Assembly: GCA_014529385.2 (NCBI GenBank)
Contig: CM043943.1
Coordinates: forward strand, 101,907,855 to 101,971,854
DNA length: 64,000 nt
Origin: Adiantum capillus-veneris
Lineage: Eukaryota > Streptophyta > Polypodiopsida > Polypodiales > Pteridaceae
Direction of reading: 5' to 3'
Both the position numbers and the translations under genes were made by a program. The number at the start of each line of letters is the position of its first letter. Position 1 is the first letter of the stretch. Shown one piece after another: positions 35,251 through 47,654 of the stretch. The notes under the pieces were generated by a model. It made no database searches. It had not been told where the DNA came from and saw nothing but the letters and a program-made list of their open reading frames with translations.

Positions 35251-36482
35251 GGGCACCATTAGAAAATTTCGTAGGTCATTTGGAGGGCCTTGTAAGAAAT
35301 TGTATTTCTCTCTCTAGAAACTTTTTATAAAATGCACTTGCACCTTGTGAGTACGTCCAAAAGGACAACCAGACACTCTAAAAAGTAGATTTATATTCCC
35401 GATCGTCCTTGAAAACGGTCACTTTTTTATTTAATGCGACCGTCTTTTTCAGGAGGTAGGTGCGGCGCATTCAATGCAGCTTACGTCATCACTAAAAGTT
35501 GAAAAGTCACAAACTGTCAAATAGTGATAGATTTTGAGGCTTTTGACACCACCAATGCATCCGGAACGCCAAAATACCCTAAAATGAATGTCTACTTGCC
35601 TCATTCCGGCAACCGGAGAGGCAAAAAATGTCAAAAAACCCCAAAAAATGGGCTTTTTACTTAAGGCACGCGAGGAAGCATTTCTAAATTCTAGAATGCC
35701 CCTCTGCGCGCCGTTAGTACAAAGCTCTTTTTAGTGATTTTTGAACACTTATCTTTCCAGAAAACCCCTTTTTAGAGGTTTTTGGACATTTTTCTCTCAA
35801 AAAGCTCCCTAAAAAGAGGAAAAATGGGCTTTTTACTAACGGCGCGCGAGGAGGCATTCCAAAATTCTAGAATGCCCCTCTGCGCGTCGTTAGTACAAAG
35901 CTTCTTTTAGTGATTTTTGGACACTTATCTTTCTAGAAAGCCCCTTTTTAGAGGTTTTTGGACATATTCCTCTCAAAAAGCTCCCTAAAAAGAGGAAAAA
36001 AGGGCTTTTTACTAATGGCGCGCGAGGAGGCGTTACAAAATTTTGGAATGGCCCTCGCACGCCGTTAGTAAAATGTTTCTTTAGGGCTTTTTGACATTTT
36101 TTTGCCTCTTTGGATGTCTGAGCGAGGCAATTGGACATTCATTTCTAGGAGATATGTGCGTTCCAGACGCATTGACAATATCAAAAGTTTCAAAATCTTC
36201 CACCACTTGATAGTTTTGTGACTTTTTGAGTTCTAGTGATGACGTAGCCCGTATCAAATGCACCGCATCTACCTTCTGAAAAAGGTGCTCGCATTAAATG
36301 AAAGAGAGTGCTCGTCTTCAAGGACCACTAGATTATTAAATGAGGAGAGGGACAGCTTTTATATTTTTGTTAATATCAATCTATTTTTCTACGTAACGTA
36401 GGCTCTTTTCTCATTGGAGGAGCTTATTTTCCTCTCTCTTTCAAAAGGCCCTCCAAAAGACCTCCGGAATCTCCTAATGCCC
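35251..36482. mobile_element. foldback (long terminal inverted repeat) element with hairpin core
   Basis: The left arm (35,251 to about 35,650) and right arm (about 36,070-36,482) are inverted copies. 'cattagaaaatttcgtagg' matches the complement of 'cctccggaatctcctaatg', and both arms share 'tacgtcatcacta', 'atttaatgcga' and 'tcaatgcgtc/tgcatccgg' blocks in mirrored order. The centre has a 178-base tandem repeat (35,669, 35,847, 36,024 at 'cgcgagga(g/a)gc'). Each unit contains a palindrome, CTAACGGCGCGCGAGG facing CCTCTGCGCGTCGTTAG. No coding capacity. Target duplication not resolved. Confidence 0.75.
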
Positions 36483-37672
36483 AAATGCATTTTGATTGTA
36501 AAATGTGGATGTGCAAGCATTAGGGATAGGCCTAATTGCATTGCCAATTGAGAAAAATTTGAAATCTTGTGCTTAATTTTTGAGTGTGTGCATTGCTTGA
36601 TTAGGTCAAAATAATGTTAATTTTTGAGAAATTGAGCATGCATACATTCATTTATGCTTGATCAAGTGTAAATTTTATGCATTGCAATGAGAAATTTATG
36701 GATTATTCACATATAATTTTGGCCTAAATTTGGGTGTGTGTGCCTATGCAATGGCATTATGTATCCAATTAGAGGATGAATGATTGCTGTCCCATCACTA
36801 ATCATGGTGATTGCAAGACCTAAAAGGTTTGTGTATGTATGATTGACTTGACGTGATTCAATTGTTATCCAATTAAAAATGATCTTATATATTACCATGT
36901 ATGTCATTTTAATATGGCAAAAATTTCAATGTTTGTGTAATTTAAAATGCGATAATTAAAGAATGCGGTCTCACAAATCAAATGACAAGCCCAATTGGGT
37001 TTGAATGATTAGGGATATTGGATATGAGAAATTAATATTGCAATGATTGCTAGTTGGCGGATAAGGGCAATTAAACTACTCATTTTGTGTGCAAGAAATA
37101 ACCAATTGATGAATTCAAAGCAAACTTTGTGTAGGAATTCTTTCAACTCAAAGTGTGTGCCAAATGATCTCCACTTGGAAGTAAAATGAAGGGAGAATGG
37201 AGTAGTATTGTGAACACATGGATGAAAATTTTAATTATCTAAATGAAACCTGGGCTTCAATTATCATTAAATTGTTCATTGCATGCTGTGTGTGCATTTA
37301 ATTTATGCTTACATATATGTGTACAAGTGTGCAAGCAAACTTGAAACTCGATCAAAAGGAATGAGAGATCGGAAAGGATTGTGCTTGCATCCTTTGATTG
37401 AAGGTTGTTTCAAAGATTGAAAGACAAAGAGAATTAATTTCAATGACATTTGCATAATGGATTATTATTGCGAGATGTTTTTAAATCGATGCATCTTCAA
37501 GTAAGTTCCCATTTTTTTCTTCAATTGGGGTATTATGCAAAGAATCTCTCTTAAGCGTTGATTAACGTTGTCCTTCCCAAAACCTTTCTTCTGCCTTGTT
37601 TCATAAGAACTCTCCCTTAAATAGAATATTTTCTCAAAGAAAAAATCTAATCGATCGCAGCAGCTATGCCCT

Positions 37673-37765
<93 letters not shown>

Positions 37766-38455
37766 GCGTGTGTGCACTCGATGGCCCTACCATATTTGTT
37801 GGCATCACTTGCTCAGAAAAAGGTGCAGGCACCCACACGTTTTGAGAAACAAGACAAAGCACACACACCCACACAATCTGCTACAGCCTCGGACCTCATG
37901 ATCTCACCATATATGGATGAACGATCCACTAAACGTTTTTGCAAAATCTTCCAAATTTCCTAGTGATGCTATCACTCCTACTTTCTCTCCCCATTTTGTG
38001 CTTCCAAGCGAGCCCAAAAACTCTCATGGACCCCTTGTCATGTTGGCCAATGTGTGCAACTCCACCAAAAAAATCACACAACCTATATTCAAATAGAGTT
38101 GCAGCTGCTGACCTGCTATCAACACAATCACTCTCCCATGCTTCACCGAAACATCTACGCATCATCTCTAAAGTTCTGAACATAGACACACACACTCACA
38201 CACACACACACACACGAAATTTTATGGGCGTTGCTCTTATGGGTCCTTCATTCAAGGAAAGCCTCACAAAATCCCCCATGCCATAATGTCATAAGTCAGT
38301 AAGAGCTTCACACACACATTTGTGTGCATAGAATCTTCCCACAAACACCTCACACACCCATCATTTTTTCCACAAAAGCATGCACACAAATTTTTGAGGA
38401 AATGGTGCAATAGCACCTACTCACATACATCATTTTACTACAAATTTGGTCACCC
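36483..38455. other. internal region of the LTR element, non-coding
   Basis: AT-rich DNA with many 'gtgtgtgc' phrases and no recognisable gag or pol. An 88-base CT microsatellite runs 37,674-37,762 and a CA run is near 38,185-38,215. Long open frames over the CT run encode only Ser-Leu or Arg-Glu dipeptides. The element looks like a non-autonomous, large-LTR type or a rearranged copy. Confidence 0.5.
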
Positions 38456-38711
38456 ACTCAAGTCTATGGCAAGCTGGACTTTGGTTGGCTTAAAATGTGT
38501 AGGTGATGCTTGATTTATGATTATGATGTGATTAGAGTTATTTATTCCTGGCTAATCTCTAATGCATTGGAAGAGCATTCTCTTGAATCCTCTTATTCAA
38601 TACATCCAATGATGCTCATGCCTCCAAGCCCTAGCCAGGTTGCTAATCCTAGGATTGATAATTTTGTTGGTCTTGGGTTGTGATTATGTGATATTACGAA
38701 GACCTCCAACA
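38456..38711 (+). mobile_element. 3' tail of a second LTR copy
   Basis: 256 bases closely match 34,656-34,920 ('atgatgctcatgcctccaag' is identical) and end at the same GACCTCCAACA. Upstream similarity stops abruptly at 'tcaagtctatgg', so only the LTR end survives. Confidence 0.75.
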
Positions 38712-41023
38712 CCGCCCCAATTTTGGTTCCCCCATTAAGGACATCAAGTGTATGTTTTTGTGTAGGTTTAACCTATAGAATAGTCTAGTTTGCATGATCA
38801 CAAGAATTTCTATGGTCCTTTCATTCACATTGCAAGGAAAAAGGTACATATCATTTTTAAAACTAAGTTGCAATTTCAACATGTAATTCATATAATTTTA
38901 GGTCCTCTTAGGTTGGCCAAATAAATGCTTCGGTAAATCCTTTTTGGCCTCTCATTAGGTACAATCTTAGTTTGGACATCTATATTTTTTTCTTGTTTTA
39001 AACATTATTTCATGCATATACCATGGATAATAATCCAAGAATAGAGGTTCTTTACTTCCACACATTAGAGTAAATGGTGCAATTAGTAGAAAGATCCATT
39101 TTTAGCATTCTATGGTGTTTATGTTTAGTGCTCAAGGAGTAGGTGAAATTCTTGCATCACCAAACCCTGTCATGCTACTTCTTGCTGACTATCAAGTATC
39201 CTTTGATGTGCATTTCTTCATCTTGTTCTAGCGCAACTTAGCAAACTATTTTGAATGCGTAGTTAATTTCAAGACAACAAAAATTGATATAGAATATGGT
39301 ATGGATTAGCATAGCATAAGAAAGGAAAGTCATTTTCCCATAAAGAACCTAGAAATTATATTGAAAGGCCTTTTAAGATTTGGTGTGTTTAGTTGATTCC
39401 ATGAGAAAAACTGATTGCTTGGAATTAACCTTTGTGTGGTTTCTAGCATTAAGATACTGACACCCTATACCTTTGATGATATCCCAATCTACTTTGATAA
39501 TTTACAAGAAGATGTTGATGATTATCTTGCTAATTTTAGAATGATTTTTCACATCCTTGAAAAAAGGTATGACATTGAGAGAGGGGATTTTCTATTGCTT
39601 TGCCTTAGAGACAACACTCCATGATAGTTTTGGAGTATGTATTCTTAGATTGAAGATGGATATATCCAAATTTCCAAGGCCTTGAAGACTAGATTCTCTA
39701 AAGTGCCAACAATAGCGCAAGCATCCTAGGGAAAGCTCTCTTGAGAGTGTGTCTCTTTTAAAATAAGAGAGTGGAGAAGGAGAGGAAATCATAGGTGGGG
39801 AGATCATGGACTACATTGATCATAGGTAAAAAAGTGTGAACATGGACTGCCTACTCCAAAACACAGTGGAAGAATGTAAAGAGGATTCATGTGAGGAAAG
39901 TCTTCAAGAAGTGTGTTAGGAAGTCAAAAATATTTTGTATGAACCATGCATGCATGCTAAGCATAGAAGACCCAAACCTACAAGAAGGCAAAAAATTCAC
40001 AATTTTATAAAGTAATCGATCAACTTTTTTGAGGAGTTTCAACCTTGCCAAGGGGGGGGCTATAATTGGTGAACTTTGAAAATTAGTAAAAACTAGGATC
40101 ATAAAAGGAAACTATCAAAAGGGTACACTTGTCTCCAATGATGTATTAGTGGGAGGCTTTCCATTCAGATGAGAGTCTCCTAGGAAGAAAATCATTAGTA
40201 AAAAATAGGATCATAAAAGGAAACTATCAAAAAGGTATTATTCTCTCCAAGGTGTATTAGTGGGTGTATTTTCATTCACGGGACAGTCTCCTAGCAAGAA
40301 AACGTAAATTTTTAAGTCTCAATCAACAACACATTGGGTTTCATCTCTTCAAGTTGAACCTCTCCCCTCTTGAGTTTTGGATAACATAAACACTTGGTGA
40401 TTGACGGATGTTTCTGAACTTCCTACATTTGGTTATTTGGTGTATTAAGGTCTCACATTGTGATGATTTTGGTATCCTTCATACATGAAAAACTTGAAAA
40501 TTTGTACATGCAGATCTTGTGTAGGTGCTTAGCAAAATCTTTGGTTGGAGTGATAGGAACCTTGGTCTATTTTCTACTTATGTGGTAGACTTTTTGCAGC
40601 ACCTTCAGGTTAAAGTTGGAAGCATGTCTTAAGATCTTCTAGCTTATGAAGGTCATGGACATCTTGACTTGATGAGCCTACCCACGTTGAATGACTTTCA
40701 TGAACTAGAGTTTGAAGATCTGCTAAAACAAGCTCTTGAAGATCGTAGTGGATCCATCAACTCTACACAAGAGGAAGAGACACTTATCTTTTATATCACA
40801 TTCATAGACGTGGAAGCAATGATGGACAAAAACAAGAGCTAAAAGATTCTTTAGAAAAATTTAATAGGTGATTCCATACCATACATCTCTCTCTGGGAAA
40901 AAACTTCAAGATCTTTCGTCCTAAGGGTGCAATAAAGGTCCTTTAAGAAAGATAAAATCAGACAAAGACGGACGTTATAAAATCTATGTGTTATACCATT
41001 ATCTCGGGGGAGGGGGGAGCTAA
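38712..41023 (+). mobile_element. LTR-element internal region with gag remnant and polypurine tract
   Basis: At 39,440-39,624 a frame reads 'IYFDNLQEDVDDYLANFRMI' and 'DIERGDFLLLCLRDN', resembling the N-terminal capsid helices of gypsy gag; this is weak. A 111-base tandem duplication covers 40,081-40,303 ('aggatcataaaaggaaacta' twice). A purine tract, CGGGGGAGGGGGGAGC at 41,005-41,020, precedes TAA-TG, the expected start of a 3' LTR. No RT or integrase is visible. Confidence 0.45.
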
Positions 41024-43930
41024 TGATAGCCATTGCTTGACTGTCCGAAATTTTCATAGTGAGCTACTTCATCTAATCAAATCACTCAAACATTGTGGCT
41101 ATCCTCACACTTTCATTGTACATAGGCATGTGTGAGTTAGGGGACCTTCCCCATATCTCCTAAAAAACCCTCAATTAGCTAGTCATTGGGCTAGTTGAGC
41201 CAAATATATAAATATAATAAAAAAGAAAAGTGTATATGGCCTTTTTGTGTGTAAATATTTTACTGTATCTAGGGCCTAAATATAAGGATTTATTATTATA
41301 GTTATTTTGTTATTCTATTTATATATTTATACCTAGGTGTGTGTTTTAGTAGACCTATGTATGGCTTCTTTCATCCTCTAACACCATAACTATATTTTTG
41401 TTTCCAATGTATACATCCACTATACTCTTAAATATATTTTTTTCATACCAATCACCCCCACATTTCCACCCTCACCCTTGTGAAAAAAAAAAATCGGTTT
41501 CTACTTCCTTAGTCACTTTTATTATATAATTTTCATTTACTTGCATACTTTTTCTTTTTCACCCAAAATAATACAAAAGAGGGAACATATCATATGTTCC
41601 AATATCTTTTCCCATATCCATAATTTTTTTATATAATTTCTATTTTGGACTCATAATTCAAACACCATGTGCTCATTAACACTAGTTTGGTACAAAACCA
41701 GGACACTTAAGTGTCCTTTTTGTACAAATTTAGATTAAATGCTACTTGAATTAGATGGTTTATTTAAAAAACCCTCTTGATATGCTTAAATATGTTAGCT
41801 ATAGGGTCTTTGAAAAATATAACTTTGCATTTTAAAAACTATCATGATAAAAAATATACTCATCAAGTGGACCCCCATAAGACTGCAATTGATGCTTTGA
41901 AGAAATCAACTTATAAGCTCAAGAAAAAATGAAGCGACCTTGTGGAGAATTGTACACAAATTTTCTAGAATTGTGTTATAGATAATTGCAAGTTTCATGT
42001 GCAAAAAAAATTACTTGAGAGTATATAAAATAATGGGAAGCTCTACGTGTTTGATATGGCAATTTCAAGTCTATCATTGTATGCATAGAGAAAATCTGTT
42101 CTTGATGTGTTTTGTAATTTTAGAAAGTGATACATTGCTTACCCTCTCCAATGAGGACTCAAGGTGGAAAATAGAATTGCTTTGGTAAGAGACAATTTTT
42201 GGATCATTTCAAATATTCAAAACTACACATGCAAAAAAAAGGATTTTTAATTCTTGAGAAATAAGTATTCAAAACCTCAAATAACTTCAAAATTTTTACA
42301 CATATCAACTAAATGTATCAAATTCCATGGTATGAATACAAATGGGATACCTAAAATCTTGGTTTCAATGTTATTGTGGAGGACTCAAGATTTTGAACAG
42401 TTTTTGCACAATCAAAATTTCAAGATAGGGTGTAAGCAACAAGATTTAAGTAAGGTAGGGAGCCAAAAAAATAGGTAGTTTCTTGGTTTTAACATATAAA
42501 GTCATTTGATGTTGTCAAATTGCACTAGAATATCCCCAATTCCATGAGAGGACCTTTGAAAGGCCAAAATTATGCGCTTAATCAGCACGTGCTCAAGTAT
42601 GAAACTATGTTTATAACTTGCAATTAAATTTGAAACTATTCTTGAAGGTCATTTTATTGTTTTTGTAACATTATATACTAGCACTTGGCTTTTAAAAACA
42701 TAAAAAATCTCACCTCAACAAAAAGATATAAGAATTTTATGATTTTTTACGCAAAACAGCTTGAGCTTTTACAAAAAATTTACGACTTAGAAATTACCAC
42801 AACTCTCTCCATAGGGCTTGTATTTTGACATGGAGAAAAATCTAATGTTTTTTGTCCCTCATAACCAACCTAAGGTGGAAGCAAAAGGTGTAAAAACTTC
42901 TTTCTAGTTTGACAAATAAATTGCCAAATCTTCGTAGGAAAATAGGACACTTTAGTGTCCAATTACAGAACTAGTGTTAAGCTAGAGTCCATGAATATTC
43001 CATACACTAGTCCAAGCATGTATACATTTATTTATTCATCAATGATCCTCCTCCATGCATGTGTAAAGATAACTTGGATGCATTATGAAAATTCAACAAA
43101 GGAGGGGGCCACTAGAAGACTTTTGTAGGCATTAACAATAGGCTTCTTGGTGATATTTTTGGCGCATATTTTCACTCCGGATTTGAAGATTGACCAGCAA
43201 CCAAAATGTAGCCCATGTGCTGAATAATCATCTCAAGTTCTCTCATAGGTTTTGGAGCTAAAATCAGTGAGATATGAATTTTATGGGCAATCCTAGTCTG
43301 CCCACGTTCTCTTACAAGTCACCCTAGTCTCTTCTCTCACTTTCCTTCACACTTCCATACACACTCATTTCTCTCTATCCCTCCCTCAAACCTACACCTT
43401 CCATGGTTTCTCTTACCTTCTGCACCATTAACTTCCCCTCTCATCTCCATGGCTATCATATGAGCTCTACATGTACATACACCATCTCTATGGCTCTTTC
43501 TATTGCCTCTAGATTAAAATTTCTTCTTACCTGTTCTCTATATACATCAAACTCAACATGTAAAACCCTACTTAATCTTTGTTAATTGGGGATTCTCATC
43601 AACCAACATCAGCATTTTCATTGTGGTGGTTGAAACTTGGTGATGACAATGCAAGAAGAGAATAATAAGGAGAGGATAGGAAATCATTTTTTAGAACCTA
43701 CACAAGTAAATTCAAAACTTCATAAAAGCTTCACCATCACAAAGATTCCCTCACTTCATTCACCCATCTTCCTTCAACCATCCACCTCATTCTACCCATT
43801 GTAAATACATCATTAGCTTTTTAGTGATTACTAGCACTAACCACAAACCTACCATTGCAAAATATCCATTGACCTAACCATAAATGGCGCCTCACCTCAA
43901 GACATGTATATAGTAAAACCTCTTTCTCTT

Positions 43931-43965
<35 letters not shown>
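41024..43965 (+). mobile_element. LTR copy 3 (head), interrupted by a TTAA element
   Basis: It starts TGATAGCC after the polypurine tract. From 41,159 it follows LTR copy 1 base by base with small changes, up to 'gacatgtatatagtaaaa' (about 43,915), then ends in CT and TA microsatellites. It is interrupted at GCTCATTAA by the element at 41,680-42,976; copy 1 has the uninterrupted 'gctcattaagctac' at 31,737. Confidence 0.7.
41680..42976. mobile_element. 1.3-kb TTAA-flanked element A (CACTAG termini)
   Basis: It begins CACTAGTTTGGTAC and ends in the complement of CACTAGTTCTGTAA, flanked by TTAA at 41,676-41,679 and 42,977-42,980. The related LTR at 31,737 has one TTAA and no insert. A palindrome GGACACTTAAGTGTCC lies just inside the left end and GGACACTTTAGTGTCC just inside the right end. 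No transposase is seen. TTAA duplication is the hallmark of piggyBac-type elements, while CACTA ends belong to CMC/EnSpm, which duplicates 3 bases; classification is unsettled. Confidence 0.8.
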
Positions 43966-43982
<17 letters not shown>

Positions 43983-44055
43983 CACATCCAATCAATCTCA
44001 ATGCACTATGTACAATAACATATAGACTATATATACTAGTTTTAATAAAACTAAC

Positions 44056-44480
44056 CTTCACCACAAAGTCACTCTTTCCATTGTAGGCGTATGGCTCCAT
44101 GGTCTCAGCTAACCATCGAAGATGAACCTCTAGCCGCACTTTTGAACCCATACACTTGACAATGGGTAGAGATGATGTAGAACATGTAACAAGTGTCCAT
44201 CATCCATCATCCAAACAAGTAGCCACAATGCCCATTGAGTAGAGAGCATGATCATCAGAGATGTCATTCCAATGAGGCATAAACTCATACCCTGAAATCA
44301 TGTGTTCAAAAAGTAAGTCAAAAATACATATTATCACTATTCAAAGTTGTGATTGAAGCTCTTCATAAGTAACCAAATATTACCTCAAAGCGTAGATACA
44401 GTAGCTCAGTCAATAACGCATAAATCAACGCTCCAAGCACAAGTTTTCTTGTGGTGTTGCCTTCTCTCTCCATTGTCTTT
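44056..44480 (-). pseudogene. host gene, downstream exons (unknown family)
   Basis: Two minus-strand exons. The upstream one (about 44,480-44,384) reads 'REGNTTRKLVLGALIYALL' and ends TTTGAG|GTAATA. The next (44,291-44,056) starts after TGATTTCAG with 'YEFMPHWNDISDDHALYSMG', is cut by one TGA at 44,200-44,202, and continues 'VRLEVHLRWLAETMEPYAYN' to the donor GTGAAG|GTTAG. Later exons are not visible; the intron would run into LTR copy 3. The composition is clearly protein-like, but no known domain is recognised. Confidence 0.5.
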
Positions 44481-44788
44481 TTAAAAGAATGACCTTATCT
44501 TTTGAAATTAACCACCAAACTTCCTAGCAAGTATGTCCTTACCCAAGACAATGTAATTACATTCAAGAACGACCACACTCTCTTTAGTTTCATGATGGGA
44601 GAGATGAGAGAAGGATTGAGTAATTGGCAAGTATATCATGTCAGTGGTGAAGCTCTCCTTTCTCTTCTCAGTATGTATAATTTCAGCATCAACACAATCT
44701 TTCTCTACTTCTATAACAATTTATAGTTAAATGACAATCACTTCAGCAATAGAAAAAACCAAAAATCATACAAAGCAACAATCATTAC

Positions 44789-45182
44789 CTCTTGTGTCCC
44801 TAGCAGTTTGAAGCTTTGATCTTCCTGTTTTTGCAGGCAAGTGCTCCAATTGCAATTTCTCATACTCTAAAATGTTTTGTTGTTTTTCTTGCACTTGTTT
44901 TAGTGTAGCTTCATTCATATTTCCAATCAACCCTAAATCTCATCTACACTCTCCCTTTTGATGCCTTGCATATGCTTCACTTTCTTCCTCAATAAAACAT
45001 CCTTTCTTCATGTCAACTCACCATGGACAATGCTTTCTTTCCCATTCACTAAGAAGAAATGCACCCGATGGCTTTCTATCCTCTCTAAAAATGGTGGAAG
45101 TATACATGTAGAATGATGGAGGTGAAAGCATTGGTGATGCTTTACAAATATGTGAGAGATTGAGTATTCTCTTCCTACCCAA
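44789..45182 (-). pseudogene. host gene, middle exon region (degenerate)
   Basis: The minus strand after GTTGGGTAG carries two competing frames: one open over about 45,008-45,180 ('ILPPFLERIESHRVHFFLVN') and another that becomes convincing downstream ('FIEEESEAYARHQKGEC', then 'LIGNMNEATLKQVQEKQQN' and 'ILEYEKLQLEHLPAKTG'), with TGA stops in it. The end is at CACAAGAG|GTAATG. The Glu/Gln/Lys-rich tail looks like a coiled coil. Exon limits are uncertain and a frameshift is likely. Confidence 0.4.
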
Positions 45183-45282
45183 CAAAGATAGGAGAAACCG
45201 TCAAAGAAAAACATTGAAATATGTATTACATAATATTTTCTCATAAGCAATAGTCTTTTTTCAAAACTTCAAATGTACATAC

Positions 45283-45413
45283 CTATAAACAACTCTTTGG
45301 GCAGCATTTGGTAGATCAGCCTGCTTTATTGCTGGACTTGCCACCATCATCTCCTTTGCAAGAGGCTCAAAAAGGGTATCCCTATACCTGAACAAAATAT
45401 CATTGAAGTACTC
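45283..45413 (-). pseudogene. host gene exon, part downstream of the retrotransposon insertion
   Basis: The frame reads E-Y-F-N-D-I-L-F then 'RYRDTLFEPLAKEMMVASPA' and ends TATAG|GTATGTAC, a strong donor. Its first codons (GAGTAC) contain the TACTC target duplication of the gypsy element. The same frame continues into 60,783-61,112 when the element is removed. Confidence 0.7.
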
Positions 45414-47061
45414 TGTCATAAAAACTAATATCTAACCAACCCAAATGATTTTCTCATATTAAACTGATCACTTAATGTGGGAGAATAAACGAAAACAAGG
45501 GTTAAGATATAGACATGTGCTTATAGATCTATCTCAACACGGGGCCAATGGTAAAGGAGCCCAAATGAGAGATGGTCTATCAAAGAGCAAGGCTAACCAA
45601 TGGAGCATAATACCTTAGGGTTAGCTTCGTTGAAGACCTCCAATAATGTGTGTAAAAGTCCTTTGACCTTAAGTAAGCTAGGGCTGAGCTTGAGGCGCGG
45701 AAACCCGACCCAGCTCGAGGTGCTTGTCCTGCTTGTCATGCTTGATGACTAAGGTTCTTGAGGTGCTTGAGATGCTTAATGATTGAGGTGATTGACATGA
45801 TTGAGATGTTAGGGTTGCACTTGAGGTGAGAACCCAGCCCAAGCTTAAAGTGCTTAAGGTCCAAGCTTGTGGTGGGAACTGGGCCTATGCATGAGGGGTT
45901 GAGGTGTCAAAAAGTCAAAGATTCAATCCCTACAAGGGAGGGGAGAGCCCTACATGAGAGGGGGTGAGAGAGGAAACCCACAGACTCACACAAGGCATGC
46001 ATGGTACAAAGAAAGCAAAAGGGACACTTGTCAAGTTCCTCCTCATGTTGCCCTCATGGTGTGCCCAAAGCCTATTCGTTGGCCACCCAAGGGGTCCAAT
46101 GATAATTTAGGGGATTTAATTAATTGATTTTGCATTTATCACGTCCTCTCTCTCAAAGGGGAAAGGGGTACACTTGTCTCAAGGATACCCTTGCTGCTTG
46201 TAATGCCTCCTGCTTATGATTGGCTAGGCCTGGAGGGGTCCAATGAGCTACAAGGGGGGGTCGACCCAAGCAAGCTAGGGGGTTTCTTAGGGGGTATACT
46301 CACCCACACACACTCACAAACACTCTCATTGTATGCTAGGCAAGGTGCAAGAGCTCCATCTCCTTCTCCAAGCTCCTTGAGAAGTTGACAGCCTACACCA
46401 ACACTCTTGTCTATGGAATGCAAATCCAACCAAGAGCTATGCTTCAATGCTTAATCTTTCCATATTCTCCATCTTCATTACTATGCTATTATGTATGCTA
46501 ACCAGTAAGAATGATGATAAGTGAGGAACTATTTATTTCTCCTATGGAATACTTCTTCTTCCTCTTCCCTACCCTCATTCCCTGCTAGCTCTCTCCACCT
46601 TCGAAGGTGCTTGAGGTCTTGGGACTGAGGCTTGGGATAGTTAATGATTTCCACAAAGTGCATGTTATGCTTATTGCAAGAATGCTAATGGTTTATTCCA
46701 AGTAGATTAGTTACTTAATGCAAGTAGATTAATTGTATTGCAAGGTAGATTAATTGTTGCTTTAGGCACAAGTTGATGCATAAAAATATACATCCTTATG
46801 CACTCAAATGATTTAGGGAACACAAAGAATAATGATGTTCAGGAGTTCTTGGTTGTTTTCAAGCTAAGATTGATTGTTGATATTATGCAAAAGCTTGGTG
46901 TATAAAGCTTCCATCTCCATACTGCCAAAGAGGTCTCAAGGAACACAAATATTGTATTGTATCAAGGCTCTCTTAATGAGAGAATCTATAATACAAATTC
47001 CTTTTGGAGGGGGGACCGGCTCCACATAAATCTGATCCTCAATTGTTGTCATATTCTCTAG

Positions 47062-47102
<41 letters not shown>

Positions 47103-47245
47103 AAAGTATTGCTCATGCCTAGTTAATTAAATGTTATGATTGCTTTGCTACTACCAATTAAGTTCACCATCTATGCTCTAAAAGTTTCTCACTCTAATTC
47201 TCTTAATTCCGCTATTCTCTAAGTTCATAGGCCATTTCCATTACA
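45414..47245 (+). repeat. 5' LTR
   Basis: 1,832 bases from TGTCATAAAAACTAATATC to CCATTTCCATTACA. It includes a 'cttgaggtgctt' short-period stretch (45,715-45,810), the GGGGGGGTCGACCC block at 46,254 and a CT microsatellite at 47,063-47,099. Open frames inside the LTR are not genes. Confidence 0.95.
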
Positions 47246-47246
47246 T

Positions 47247-47258
47247 TGGTATCAGAGC
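47247..47258 (+). other. primer-binding site, initiator tRNA-Met type
   Basis: TGGTATCAGAGC begins two bases after the 5' LTR. It is complementary to the 3' end of plant initiator tRNA-Met and is the usual primer site of plant copia elements and many gypsy elements. Confidence 0.9.
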
Positions 47259-47654
47259 ATTTGGTTTCTCTTTTCTTGATTAAGAAGAGAGGTCCTTAAG
47301 TATCCTATAAATGGTTGATGTTGTTAATTATATTAGGGTAAGTGGAAGTGGGATCTATTATCTGTTTTTTTGAGCCCACTATGTGGGGGATGGTGCACAC
47401 CGCGGGAGATTTGGACTTAATAATGGAGTCTTTTTAGACTTGCCTATGGCTTTACCATTATTGAGCCATAAGAAGTCCGAAAGGAGATAGCCCTCAGCAG
47501 CTCTGCTATGTTAGACCTACTCCTCTACTCTCTATAACACTTTGAGCCATGGGTGTAGATACTTAAGAGCCGATTTTCAAAGGCTAAGAGGAGTGGCAAC
47601 TAAGATTTTGAATTTCCAAATCATACACTAAGTACATACATAAATTTTGTTAAC

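Noticed and set aside
37596-37901. Long Ser-Leu or Arg-Glu frames across the CT/GA run
   Set aside because: A dinucleotide repeat is open in several frames; not coding evidence.
46191-46447. Open frames on both strands inside the gypsy LTR
   Set aside because: They recur in the other LTR near 59,769-59,999 with changes unrelated to coding; LTRs of this type are non-coding.
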